64,000 nucleotides of DNA from positions 1,178,001 through 1,242,000 of the forward strand of contig JAHQRK010000023.1 of the NCBI GenBank assembly GCA_019828595.1. Direction: 5' to 3'. Shown one piece after another: positions 46,280 through 57,331 of this stretch; the stretch's first letter is position 1; each line of letters starts with the position of its first letter. This DNA comes from Aphanomyces cochlioides. Its lineage: Eukaryota; Oomycota; Saprolegniomycetes; Saprolegniales; Verrucalvaceae. Below the pieces are notes generated by a model. It was not told the origin of the DNA. It did no database searches and saw nothing but the letters and a program-made list of their open reading frames with translations. The position numbers and the translations under genes are program-made.

Positions 46280-46775
46280 GGTGAGGCCAGGGCTACGCCC
46301 CTGGGTGGAGCGTTTTGCTTTGGAAATAACAAAGATTTGCTCACACACATGAAACGTTTGAAGCCATACTATGAATTTAGAATTTGATTCAGGCCCAGTT
46401 CGAAGTAAAAAAAATAAGTTAACGCTGAGGATTCTGATTGGCTACTGTTGACTGACGAAAATTTTTTTTTCGTCAGGAGATAAATCATATACCCAAGTTC
46501 AGATTGCACAATCTGTGCGATCGATGAGTAGATCGAGGTCGTCGTTGGTTGACAACCACGTACTTCGTCATCTTGTAATACTGTAACGTTGAATCTAAGT
46601 ATAAGGTGCGTAGTTTGGGGTTAGCTAATCTCGAGGATTTATCGTCCAATTCATCGGTACGATGCAATTGGACTTGACCCAGGAAGTCACGGCAATTCCA
46701 CAACAACACAGTGTAAATATTTGTAAGAACATGATAACGTTTGTTAGTTATGGATGAAGTTTTATGGAGTCCTGC

Positions 46776-48287
46776 CTATTGTAATGCTTCTTGATACACA
46801 ATGTTTTTCGTGTAGATTCCAGGCAATCCATCGTACTGTCCATTGGCGACCAAAAACTTAATGTTGCCTTTTGCTTGGGCTCTTGACATGGCGACGTAAA
46901 GCTGTCCATGCGAGAAGACGGGTTCTGGAAGGTAGACGCCCACGTGAGAAATCGTTTGACCTTGAGCCTTGTGAATCGTCATTGCAAAGGCAACTTAAAC
47001 AGGAAATTGTCTTCTGCGTAGCTCAAATGGGTAATTGTTTTGCTCACCATCGTGAATTGTAGTAGTTCGGGGAATGTAAACGATCTTGTTCGTGTGGGAG
47101 CCGTTCATAATTTGAGCCTTGATACATCGTGTTTTCAGCTCAAGAACAATTAAACGTGTTCCGTTGCACATGCCTTCCGAAGTACACAAATTACGAAGCA
47201 GAATAATGGGGCAACCAACTTTCAAATGCAACTTGTGGCTGGGGAAGTTGTTGATGTCTATAGAATTCAGAAACTCGATGGGGAACTCGCATGCATTTGT
47301 GTCCGAGTTGGGTTTGTCAGCAACAGAATCGGCGGACAAATATGTCATTTCGCAGTCGGAAGTGAATCGCTCAAGAAGTGTTGTGTTGATGTCAGCAACA
47401 ACACTATGTTTGGGTGCAAGGATAGCTCGACATCCAAAGTACGATCTAAGTGCATTGATGCGCAGGTTGTTCATGTCTTGATAGACGTTGTTTAAAAATG
47501 ACCCCAAATCATCAGGCGACTTGTATGGAATCGCCAAATCATCAGGTAGTCGAATGTAATCGGCACCGAGTTCGGTACATGTGGGGTATGTTCCATGACC
47601 AATAGACTTGAGCAATGCAGCAAACTCTCGAACACTCTCTGAGTTGTTGTTGGTCAACCTCATGTTCACCGTCAGATGAAACTGTGCGATATTTCTCCAA
47701 AGGTAGCTGTTCTTCAAGCATGCTTCGAGGATTAGCCCAGGTGTGCCCTTCAAAATGACTGGAAGCATTTGCTTGAAGTCGCCCGAGAATATGACGACCT
47801 TTCCACCAAAAGGAAGCGCGTTGTCCATCAAATCTTGTAGCATGTGATCAACGGCCTCCACAGCATACTTGTGCATCATCGAACACTCGTCCCAAATAAT
47901 AAGTTCTGTGAGACGTAAAAGTTCCGCAAGATGTGACTGCTTCCGAACGTCACATCGGCTAAGCTCGTGCAATGATCTTGGAAGACAGAATCTCGAATGC
48001 GCAGTTGTACCTCCGATCAAATTCAGAGCAGCAAGTCCGGACGAAGCAACAACCAAGGCAATTTTGTTCATTGAGCGCACTTGAGCCAATAAAATGTTTG
48101 AGATGAACGTCTTCCCTGAGCCGCCCTCACCTTCGAGAAAATATACTTTGCCTCTTCGAACAGTACTTTCCTTCGTAATCTCGCTCATAACGTCGTTGTA
48201 GAAGACCTCGTGCTCTTCGGTCATCGTAGACTTGCCTTCCAAAATGCCTTGGATTTGTTCTTGGTTGTGCGAAGATTCCATAGCCAC
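46776..48287 (-). pseudogene. Helitron PIF1-type helicase domain, copy E (split by TAA)
   Basis: The region continues the Rep frame. Motifs include GEGGSGKT (Walker A), LIIWDECSMM (Walker B), GDFKQMLPV, and after the break AMTIHKAQGQT and YVAMSRA. A TAA stop (46995-46997) splits the late helicase motifs, where PIF1-like Helitron proteins normally read straight through from QFPV into VAFAMT. Without read-through the product lacks motifs V-VI and should be inactive. Confidence 0.88.
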
Positions 48288-48290
48288 TAA

Positions 48291-51200
48291 TCAGTTGGAT
48301 TGACTGCCCCTGTTTGTTTCCTCAAGAGCAAAATATTGTTCGAAATGTGCAAGCTGTGGAAGCTCCGGAAAACGATCCAAGCTTGATGCATTCGACTCGA
48401 GGCATCTTGATAAAGCCTGAATTGCGAAAGCTGTAGATTTTTGAGAATCGTCGGGGTACATGCGGTGAAAATCTTGCCTCATTTCATCTTCGAATTTGTT
48501 CCATAGCCCTCGTGCGTCCGCAGGTTCACAGTGAATCAGAATACTGACAAAAAGTGTTCGGAGCTCATAGGGAGTTGCTGTTTCAGTTGCTTCTCGCATG
48601 CAGGTTAGCCATTCCTCGTCATTTTCAAGAAAGCCAAGGGCAAGTGCGGCTGACTTGAACGTCGGATGAACCACGCCATTGACGGTTCGCAAATCTTCGT
48701 GCGATGTCGGACCTCGTCGGTAGCATAAGAGCATTCGCATAAAAAAACAGTCTCCCGAGCGGGGTGACACCGTCAGCATCCTCCCGATCATACGATCACC
48801 ACCCCTTTTACGTGATGTCCACTTGCGGAGCTTTTTATTCCATACGAAATGCTCGGGGATATCATGGTACAGACATTCACGCGCAAGTGCTTGTGAATCA
48901 CTGTTTTCACGGCACAGTTCAAAAAACGCGGTGAGTTTCGTCCGGTTCCTCCTTGCCAATTCCTGAGGGCTCATCGGGCGGTCGGTAGGAATGCATACAA
49001 CTTGTTCACCTTCCAAGTGTATTTCGAGGTTCTCGACAGCGTGAGATCGTTTGAACATGTCGAAAGAGAAAATGCGTGTGAGGGCCTCACAGCACGATAC
49101 ATAGCGGGCATCTTGGTATTGCTTGATTTCGTCAAGTTCACCGGACTCAAGTTGAAAATTTGAGCGGTCGGAGACCTTGTAGATGTACTTGTACAGGTAC
49201 TTGACTGCAGATATACTTGTACACGCCTCGACATTGATGTGGCAGTCGAACATGGCACTCAACGTTGGGCAGTACGGAATAAAATATTGGTTGGTATACT
49301 CAGAGGGCCGCTCTGCCGAAGAGCGGCGACGACGGTAGAGTGGATATCCATCACTGCCTTCTGAAGTTTCGTTGCAGTATGCTTTTGGAAAGTTTTTCTT
49401 GCACTTCCCGTTTTTCAGGCATCGGTCGCTGCATTTGTGAATCATGCAGGTTGTAACAATTTCGTGCAGTCTTGGATTCTTTTCCTTGTCGGGGATTTCT
49501 GCACTGATAATACTGTCAATATCGGCAGCTGTCTTGATTTTGTCGTCCCCAGTGAATATGACCAACATATGGGCATGAGGCAGACCACGCTTTTGGAATT
49601 CGACAACACGAACACACGCAGCTTGTCGACCCAAAACTTCCCCCTTGTACAGCATGGCTTCAATGGCTAAGAGCTTGAGACGGAACATGCGCGTCACTAA
49701 GTCAGGTCGATCAGCTGGAGATCGTTTAAATCCATAGTCGTCTTTCGCCAATTCCAGCTCCCTGTCGATTTCAACCCACTTTGGATTGCATGTCACAGTG
49801 ATAAAAAGGTCTGGTCGACCGAACTTGCGAACAATTGCCATGGCGTCAAGGTAACGTTGTCTCATGTACCGAGGTCCACCCGTGTAAGATGACGCCAAAA
49901 CAGTCCTTTTTCCAATGCTTTTGAGGTCCACATCATGCGAAACAGCGTCATGAAGTGCGCGGTACGTGTCGCTGCGGAGGTTGTTGGTTTGGTCACGAAT
50001 ATATCGAAGCCTTTGGTTTTCCACCTTTGCAAAATTGTCGACTGCAAACACTTGAAATAGAGGTCCGCTGGCATGTAATGGAGAGAATGCACCGCGCTCG
50101 TACAAATGGTACCGAGCATAATCGTTCAAACTCACGTTTTCATGATTGCGACCGCTCTTGTTGTCAAACGACCACCCCAAAGTCCCAGTGGGAAAGAGCA
50201 AAGGGTATTGAAGCGGGTCATATGCCGAATGAAATTCCTTAATGCGAAATAAGCGTTGTTCCCCAGGTTGTCGATCCAAACGCACATGTTTACCAACGTG
50301 ATAGTTTCGCTGAACTTCGCTGAGTACGGGGCCATCAATACCATGCAGTAAGATATGACGCCCTGACTTGGACGTTTCTGAAAAAAGAACAGCGATTTCA
50401 GAACACGTAGGAAGGTTATGCGTTCGGCTGTTGCTTCGAGGCTGAGCAGTGAGCACAATTCTCATGTCGTCATCCTTTGGAATATCCTTCGCATGCTTGT
50501 ACAGCTGGGTGAACGCGTTGTGCTGTAGTAGTAGACGCTGGATTTTCGTCACAGTTGACAAATTAAGATTTCCCCCAAGCATTCTTCGTCGTATGCTTGC
50601 TTGCGTTTCAGGATCCGTAATGTAGATCTGGGCGTAACTGGCTTGTTCTTCGTCCGCAGGCAACAGTGGTCCAATCAAATGATGCAAAGCGCCTTGGATT
50701 GTATAAGATCTCGGCCCACCGTTGCCGTGAATAATTTCTTGGGTACCAATAGATGTAAAGGCAAAGAGGGCGTTGTACCGGCGGGTGTTATTGACAAACC
50801 CTCTGGTTTTGAACAAAGCAATGTATTCGCGAAACTCGGGTGTGTCAGGCCAGGTAGCAACAGGCAGCACTTGAGTGCCTCCACCGCAGCAGTCCTTTTC
50901 TTCGCCTGGCCAAATCTTCGCTTCGCAATGGCGGCAAATCGAACGCTGCTCAATAGTATGAAGAGGCACCAATGATTCATCGAAGTCATCGAAACTGACG
51001 CGTGCACTGTTGTGAGCACTCTTCTTCTTCGGGCGACCCTTGGGTTTATTCCGGAGACTTAATCCTTGCTCGCGAGGAGGTACATCAATCAAATCCACAT
51101 CCACGTTTAGCGGAGGATCAGCACTTGCCAAGGCAAGTAATTGATTGTCAGTGTTGCAATCCACATTTCCATCGGAAATATCTTCTTCCTTGGTTTCTTC

Positions 51201-52043
51201 TTCACCTCCTTCATTCATACGGTTAGGTTGTAGCGCAGCATAGATCCTTCGATTGTCAACTCTGCGCTCGCGATCTTCTTGCTCCTGAGCTGCCAGAATC
51301 TTGAGATGATGGTCACTTTGAGCGCGATAATGGATTCTGTCTTCTCCCTCCTTGGTTTCCTCTTCGTCGCTCTGATCCATGTCCGTATGGTGCAAAATGA
51401 TGGCACCCCGCCCTTGATTCGCAACCTCAGTGTTGTGCTTTTTTTCGCGAGCACGTTTGTTGTATTCCGCCTTCTTGGATCTTTTCATAGCCACCTCTTT
51501 GTCGAAGTCTTCCACGATAGCATGCCGTTTCTTTTCGCGAGCACGATTGTTGTACTCCGCCTTTAGGAGAGCTTGCCGTTTCTTTTCGTGAGCACGATTG
51601 TTGTACTCCGCCTTTAGGAGAGCTTGCCGATTCTTTTCGTGAGCACGATTGTTGTACTGCGCCTTTAGGAGAGCTTGCCGTTTCTTTTCGCGAGCACGTT
51701 TGTTGTACTCCGCCTTGTTGGCCTTTCTCATAGCCACCTCGTCGTTAATATTGCCCTGATTCAAGGCATCGTCATCCACAGCCCAGCCATTAGCTCCAGT
51801 CGATGCAGACTCTTGTTCGGTAGTATGCACTTCATTCCGCTCTGCTTGCTTCCCAGGTTCGGAGTTATCGATCGCATGTCCTTGATTGTCATTGTCATGA
51901 TTGCCTTTGCCTTTCTTAGAGGCCGAGTAGTTGTTATTTTCTACGCAGAAAACTGCGTCAGACAAATGTTCATACAAAAACATCAACACAAAAATGATAA
52001 TGTGATTGGATCGTAAAAATACTGTGGATATGTGTCCCGCCAC
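48291..52043 (-). CDS. Helitron Rep protein, copy E
   Basis: This 1250-codon frame encodes a rolling-circle initiator. It has an N-terminal leader, five basic KAEYN-type repeats, a zinc-finger-like block (CRHCEAKIW...DCC) and the Helitron N-like region. The HUH nuclease motif is LPHAHML (about residue 822), and the Tyr pair lies in KYLYKYIYK (about 947-955). A TGA (48291-48293) ends the frame, and the helicase follows in the same frame after three codons. The frame opens with GTG; the first ATG is codon 21. Only a handful of residues differ from copy F, for example ASSYTGG here versus PSSYTGG there. Confidence 0.9.
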   Translation of the reverse strand: MAGHISTVFLRSNHIIIFVLMFLYEHLSDAVFCVENNNYSASKKGKGNHDNDNQGHAIDNSEPGKQAERNEVHTTEQESASTGANGWAVDDDALNQGNINDEVAMRKANKAEYNKRAREKKRQALLKAQYNNRAHEKNRQALLKAEYNNRAHEKKRQALLKAEYNNRAREKKRHAIVEDFDKEVAMKRSKKAEYNKRAREKKHNTEVANQGRGAIILHHTDMDQSDEEETKEGEDRIHYRAQSDHHLKILAAQEQEDRERRVDNRRIYAALQPNRMNEGGEEETKEEDISDGNVDCNTDNQLLALASADPPLNVDVDLIDVPPREQGLSLRNKPKGRPKKKSAHNSARVSFDDFDESLVPLHTIEQRSICRHCEAKIWPGEEKDCCGGGTQVLPVATWPDTPEFREYIALFKTRGFVNNTRRYNALFAFTSIGTQEIIHGNGGPRSYTIQGALHHLIGPLLPADEEQASYAQIYITDPETQASIRRRMLGGNLNLSTVTKIQRLLLQHNAFTQLYKHAKDIPKDDDMRIVLTAQPRSNSRTHNLPTCSEIAVLFSETSKSGRHILLHGIDGPVLSEVQRNYHVGKHVRLDRQPGEQRLFRIKEFHSAYDPLQYPLLFPTGTLGWSFDNKSGRNHENVSLNDYARYHLYERGAFSPLHASGPLFQVFAVDNFAKVENQRLRYIRDQTNNLRSDTYRALHDAVSHDVDLKSIGKRTVLASSYTGGPRYMRQRYLDAMAIVRKFGRPDLFITVTCNPKWVEIDRELELAKDDYGFKRSPADRPDLVTRMFRLKLLAIEAMLYKGEVLGRQAACVRVVEFQKRGLPHAHMLVIFTGDDKIKTAADIDSIISAEIPDKEKNPRLHEIVTTCMIHKCSDRCLKNGKCKKNFPKAYCNETSEGSDGYPLYRRRRSSAERPSEYTNQYFIPYCPTLSAMFDCHINVEACTSISAVKYLYKYIYKVSDRSNFQLESGELDEIKQYQDARYVSCCEALTRIFSFDMFKRSHAVENLEIHLEGEQVVCIPTDRPMSPQELARRNRTKLTAFFELCRENSDSQALARECLYHDIPEHFVWNKKLRKWTSRKRGGDRMIGRMLTVSPRSGDCFFMRMLLCYRRGPTSHEDLRTVNGVVHPTFKSAALALGFLENDEEWLTCMREATETATPYELRTLFVSILIHCEPADARGLWNKFEDEMRQDFHRMYPDDSQKSTAFAIQALSRCLESNASSLDRFPELPQLAHFEQYFALEETNRGSQSN

Positions 52044-52062
52044 TTAAGCTTAACATAATTCC

Positions 52063-52538
52063 CTTCGTCATCAGACAAACAATACAAACAACCAGCATTT
52101 TCCTCCACGAAAAACGTACCCACTCGTCTCCCAATCATCCGTCGCAGGAACTACAAAGCTGGAGAAACAATATCTTGAATCCAATACGTTGCGCGAGACT
52201 CGATCCATCATACTTTTGTCGATGGTGTGAAATGGGCATTGTTGCAGTCAAGCCATCCAGATTAGATCTCATCAATTTCCAAGCACGACTCACGGCCATC
52301 CATTGATGTGTGTGACGACTGCCACGAGGTCAGTAGTAGGAAGTAGCTGGTGTGTTGTATATATGTCGGTGAGTATAAGGTATGAGGGTGTAGTGTGTTG
52401 ACTGTGTATATATATGGTGTAGTTGATGTAACTTGGTGTGAATGTGGTATCGTTGTTGTCGTGGGGAGTGGAATATGCTTGGTGGTATGTGTTGTTGTGT
52501 CTCGGTTGTATGGTATCGTGTTGTGTGGGTGTATAGTA
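52063..52538 (-). repeat. Inverted, internally deleted copy of the tRNA-Arg repeat unit
   Basis: The 476-bp spacer between Helitrons E and F matches, in reverse, parts of the 60.4-64 kb repeat (its CACACA-rich stretch and segments near 62030-62095 and 62310-62380). Two internal deletions are visible. It stops at GTATAGTA, where the repeat elsewhere continues with TAGCGTC and the tRNA-Arg gene, because Helitron F sits there. Confidence 0.8.
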
Positions 52539-53578
52539 TCTATTACTTAAGGCTCTAACGCAACACGTAAGTACGAGACTAAGTACGAGAGTAATTTTTA
52601 CATACAAACGTCAAGTCAACAAATGAGCAATTTTTACATACAAACGCCAAGTCAACAAATGAGCAATTTTTATATACTTTATCCAAGTACAAAATGAGCA
52701 ATTTTTACATACAAACGCCAAGTCAACAAATGAGCAATTTTTATATACTTTATCCAAGTACAAAATGAGCAATTTTTACATACAAACGCCAAGTCAAAAA
52801 AAGAGTAATTTGAGACAAGTTCGTTCATGCACCCATGATGCTGGACGTGGCAGTTGTCGATAATATTAATAATCATTCCACATACAAAATGAAAATATAT
52901 TGTCCTACTATTTAAAATAATACCTGCCAAAGGCGATTGAATGGCAGTTGAGTTTTTCTGGGACGATGCAAGGTGAGACGCATGTCTTAGGATAGCTTCA
53001 CTCGGGCAGAAAAGGCCGCTGAATAAGTGGTCAACACACTGTGCAGTAGGGTGACGAGCCCTTTCTGCCACTTTAAGCCATACCCTGGCCAGAGGCTTGG
53101 ACTCCGAAAGGCGAATTCCGACGCGATATGCGAATGTTACGAAGTAGGGCCTTTTTGGCTCGAAATACCGGACATTTTCATAGAGCAGCCAGGGACAGCA
53201 GGGACAGCTATAACGTGTGTTTTTACTGTATTTTCATATTGACTTTGGACGAGTAAATCCTCTCCCCATAGTTCAACTTTTTACAGTAAGGGGACAATGT
53301 GTAACGTTGGTTACCACTATTGCAACTGATGGTGCTACTTTTTTTGACGGAGTACCACTGTTGATAGTGGGCCTACGGCGAGTATCATGAATCACTTCAG
53401 GGGTGTTTCATGATACTTAGCAGGTGTATTACCCAGTATCAAAGTTTCAACTCATTGGATGTACGAGTTCAAAACGCGATATTAAACAAAGTGATGTTTA
53501 ATAAATACCGCGAACTCTGTACGATTTATGAAAGAAATGAGTAGTATTTTCTGGCAAACCACATTATGTTAAGCTTAA

Positions 53579-56500
53579 GTGGCGGGACACATATCCACAG
53601 TATTTTTACGATCCAATCACATTATCATTTTTGTGTTGATGTTTTTGTATGAACATTTGTCTGACGCAGTTTTCTGCGTAGAAAATAACAACTACTCGGC
53701 CTCTAAGAAAGGCAAAGGCAATCATGACAATGACAATCAAGGACATGCGATCGATAACTCCGAACCTGGGAAGCAAGCAGAGCGGAATGAAGTGCATACT
53801 ACCGAACAAGAGTCTGCATCGACTGGAGCTAATGGCTGGGCTGTGGATGACGATGCCTTGAATCAGGGCAATATTAACGACGAGGTGGCTATGAGAAAGG
53901 CCAACAAGGCGGAGTACAACAAACGTGCTCGCGAAAAGAAACGGCAAGCTCTCCTAAAGGCGCAGTACAACAATCGTGCTCACGAAAAGAATCGGCAAGC
54001 TCTCCTAAAGGCGGAGTACAACAATCGTGCTCACGAAAAGAAACGGCAAGCTCTCCTAAAGGCGGAGTACAACAATCGTGCTCGCGAAAAGAAACGGCAT
54101 GCTATCGTGGAAGACTTCGACAAAGAGGTGGCTATGAAAAGATCCAAGAAGGCGGAATACAACAAACGTGCTCGCGAAAAAAAGCACAACACTGAGGTTG
54201 CGAATCAAGGGCGGGGTGCCATCATTTTGCACCATACGGACATGGATCAGAGCGACGAAGAGGAAACCAAGGAGGGAGAAGACAGAATCCATTATCGCGC
54301 TCAAAGTGACCATCATCTCAAGATTCTGGCAGCTCAGGAGCAAGAAGATCGCGAGCGCAGAGTTGACAATCGAAGGATCTATGCTGCGCTACAACCTAAC
54401 CGTATGAATGAAGGAGGTGAAGAAGAAACCAAGGAAGAAGATATTTCCGATGGAAATGTGGATTGCAACACTGACAATCAATTACTTGCCTTGGCAAATG
54501 CTGATCCTCCGCTAAACGTGGATGTGGATTTGATTGATGTACCTCCTCGCGAGCAAGGATTAAGTCTCCGGAATAAACCCAAGGGTCGCCCGAAGAAGAA
54601 GAGTGCTCACAACAGTGCACGCGTCAGTTTCGATGACTTCGATGAATCATTGGTGCCTCTTCATACTATTGAGCAGCGTTCGATTTGCCGCCATTGCGAA
54701 GCGAAGATTTGGCCAGGGGAAAAGGACTGCTGCGGTGGAGGCACTCGAGTGCTGCCTGTTGCTACCTGGCCTGACACACCCGAGTTTCGCGAATACATTG
54801 CTTTGTTCAAAACCAGAGGGTTTGTCAATAACACCCGCCGGTACAACGCCCTCTTTGCCTTTACATCTATTGGTACCCAAGAAATTATTCACGGCAACGG
54901 TGGGCCGAGATCTTATACAATCCAAGGCGCTTTGCATCATTTGATTGGACCACTGTTGCCTGCGGACGAAGAACAAGCCAGTTACGCCCAGATCTACATT
55001 ACGGATCCTGAAACGCAAGCAAGCATACGACGAAGAATGCTTGGGGGAAATCTTAATTTGTCAACTGTGACGAAAATCCAGCGTCTACTACTACAGCACA
55101 ACGCGTTCACCCAGCTGTACAAGCATGCGAAGGATATTCCAAAGGATGACGACATGAGAATTGTGCTCACTGCTCAGCCTCGAAGCAACAGCCGAACGCA
55201 TAACCTTCCTACGTGTTCTGAAATCGCTGTTCTTTTTTCAGAAACGTCCAAGTCAGGGCGTCATATCTTACTGCATGGTATTGATGGCCCCGTACTCAGC
55301 GAAGTTCAGCGAAACTATCACGTTGGTAAACATGTGCGTTTGGATCGACAACCTGGGGAACAACGCTTATTTCGCATTAAGGAATTTCATTCGGCATATG
55401 ACCCGCTTCAATACCCTTTGCTCTTTCCCACTGGGACTTTGGGGTGGTCGTTTGACAACAAGAGCGGTCGCAATCATGAAAACGTGAGTTTGAACGATTA
55501 TGCTCGGTACCATTTGTACGAGCGCGGTGCATTCTCTCCATTACATGCCAGCGGACCTCTATTTCAAGTGTTTGCAGTCGACAATTTTGCAAAGGTGGAA
55601 AACCAAAGGCTTCGATATATTCGTGACCAAACCAACAACCTCCGCAGCGACACGTACCGCGCACTTCATGACGCTGTTTCGCATGATGTGGACCTCAAAA
55701 GCATTGGAAAAAGGACTGTTTTGCCGTCATCTTACACGGGTGGACCTCGGTACATGAGACAACGTTACCTTGACGCCATGGCAATTGTTCGCAAGTTCGG
55801 TCGACCAGACCTTTTTATCACTGTGACATGCAATCCAAAGTGGGTTGAAATCGACAGGGAGCTGGAATTGGCGAAAGACGACTATGGATTTAAACGATCT
55901 CCAGCTGATCGACCTGACTTAGTGACGCGCATGTTCCGTCTCAAGCTCTTAGCCATTGAAGCCATGCTGTACAAGGGGGAAGTTTTGGGTCGACAAGCTG
56001 CGTGTGTTCGTGTTGTCGAATTCCAAAAGCGTGGTCTGCCTCATGCCCATATGTTGGTCATATTCACTGGGGACGACAAAATCAAGACAGCTGCCGATAT
56101 TGACAGTATTATCAGTGCAGAAATCCCCGACAAGGAAAAGAATCCAAGACTGCACGAAATTGTTACAACCTGCATGATTCACAAATGCAGCGACCGATGC
56201 CTGAAAAACGGGAAGTGCAAGAAAAACTTTCCAAAAGCATACTGCAACGAAACTTCAGAAGGCAGTGATGGATATCCACTCTACCGTCGTCGCCGCTCTT
56301 CGGCAGAGCGGCCCTCTGAGTATACCAACCAATATTTTATTCCGTACTGCCCAACGTTGAGTGCCATGTTCGACTGCCACATCAATGTCGAGGCGTGTAC
56401 AAGTATATCTGCAGTCAAGTACCTGTACAAGTACATCTACAAGGTCTCCGACCGCTCAAATTTTCAACTTGAGTCCGGTGAACTTGACGAAATCAAGCAA

Positions 56501-57328
56501 TACCAAGATGCCCGCTATGTATCGTGCTGTGAGGCCCTCACACGCATTTTCTCTTTCGACATGTTCAAACGATCTCACGCTGTCGAGAACCTCGAAATAC
56601 ACTTGGAAGGTGAACAAGTTGTATGCATTCCTACCGACCGCCCGATGAGCCCTCAGGAATTGGCAAGGAGGAACCGGACGAAACTCACCGCGTTTTTTGA
56701 ACTGTGCCGTGAAAACAGTGATTCACAAGCACTTGCGCGTGAATGTCTGTACCATGATATCCCCGAGCATTTCGTATGGAATAAAAAGCTCCGCAAGTGG
56801 ACATCACGTAAAAGGGGTGGTGATCGTATGATCGGGAGGATGCTGACGGTGTCACCCCGCTCGGGAGACTGTTTTTTTATGCGAATGCTCTTATGCTACC
56901 GACGAGGTCCGACATCGCACGAAGATTTGCGAACCGTCAATGGCGTGGTTCATCCGACGTTCAAGTCAGCCGCACTTGCCCTTGGCTTTCTTGAAAATGA
57001 CGAGGAATGGCTAACCTGCATGCGAGAAGCAACTGAAACAGCAACTCCCTATGAGCTCCGAACACTTTTTGTCAGTATTCTGATTCACTGTGAACCTGCG
57101 GACGCACGAGGGCTATGGAACAAATTCGAAGATGAAATGAGGCAAGATTTTCACCGCATGTACCCCGACGATTCTCAAAAATCTACAGCTTTCGCAATTC
57201 AGGCTTTATCAAGATGCCTCGAGTCGAATGCATCAAGCTTGGATCGTTTTCCGGAGCTTCCACAGCTTGCACATTTCGAACAATATTTTGCTCTTGAGGA
57301 AACAAACAGGGGCAGTCAATCCAACTGA
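53579..57328 (+). CDS. Helitron Rep protein, copy F
   Basis: This 1249-codon frame has the same domain order as copy E: basic repeats, zinc-finger-like block (one Glu shorter here), HUH nuclease with LPHAHML, and Tyr pair in KYLYKYIYK. Rep would nick and join DNA strands during rolling-circle transposition. The frame opens at a GTG, the first ATG is at 53639, and a longer spliced 5' end cannot be excluded. It stops at TGA 57326-57328, with the helicase continuing in frame. Confidence 0.9.
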   Translation: MAGHISTVFLRSNHIIIFVLMFLYEHLSDAVFCVENNNYSASKKGKGNHDNDNQGHAIDNSEPGKQAERNEVHTTEQESASTGANGWAVDDDALNQGNINDEVAMRKANKAEYNKRAREKKRQALLKAQYNNRAHEKNRQALLKAEYNNRAHEKKRQALLKAEYNNRAREKKRHAIVEDFDKEVAMKRSKKAEYNKRAREKKHNTEVANQGRGAIILHHTDMDQSDEEETKEGEDRIHYRAQSDHHLKILAAQEQEDRERRVDNRRIYAALQPNRMNEGGEEETKEEDISDGNVDCNTDNQLLALANADPPLNVDVDLIDVPPREQGLSLRNKPKGRPKKKSAHNSARVSFDDFDESLVPLHTIEQRSICRHCEAKIWPGEKDCCGGGTRVLPVATWPDTPEFREYIALFKTRGFVNNTRRYNALFAFTSIGTQEIIHGNGGPRSYTIQGALHHLIGPLLPADEEQASYAQIYITDPETQASIRRRMLGGNLNLSTVTKIQRLLLQHNAFTQLYKHAKDIPKDDDMRIVLTAQPRSNSRTHNLPTCSEIAVLFSETSKSGRHILLHGIDGPVLSEVQRNYHVGKHVRLDRQPGEQRLFRIKEFHSAYDPLQYPLLFPTGTLGWSFDNKSGRNHENVSLNDYARYHLYERGAFSPLHASGPLFQVFAVDNFAKVENQRLRYIRDQTNNLRSDTYRALHDAVSHDVDLKSIGKRTVLPSSYTGGPRYMRQRYLDAMAIVRKFGRPDLFITVTCNPKWVEIDRELELAKDDYGFKRSPADRPDLVTRMFRLKLLAIEAMLYKGEVLGRQAACVRVVEFQKRGLPHAHMLVIFTGDDKIKTAADIDSIISAEIPDKEKNPRLHEIVTTCMIHKCSDRCLKNGKCKKNFPKAYCNETSEGSDGYPLYRRRRSSAERPSEYTNQYFIPYCPTLSAMFDCHINVEACTSISAVKYLYKYIYKVSDRSNFQLESGELDEIKQYQDARYVSCCEALTRIFSFDMFKRSHAVENLEIHLEGEQVVCIPTDRPMSPQELARRNRTKLTAFFELCRENSDSQALARECLYHDIPEHFVWNKKLRKWTSRKRGGDRMIGRMLTVSPRSGDCFFMRMLLCYRRGPTSHEDLRTVNGVVHPTFKSAALALGFLENDEEWLTCMREATETATPYELRTLFVSILIHCEPADARGLWNKFEDEMRQDFHRMYPDDSQKSTAFAIQALSRCLESNASSLDRFPELPQLAHFEQYFALEETNRGSQSN

Positions 57329-57331
57329 TTA

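Larger units (their letters stand above)
46276..52062 (-). mobile_element. Helitron copy E (long, 5' truncated)
   Basis: This carries the full Rep and helicase region and the 3' hairpin and CTAG. It stops at 52062, about 20 bp upstream of the Rep frame, where sequence switches to host repeat DNA. The 5' TC end is missing. It is the inverted twin of copy F. Confidence 0.9.
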
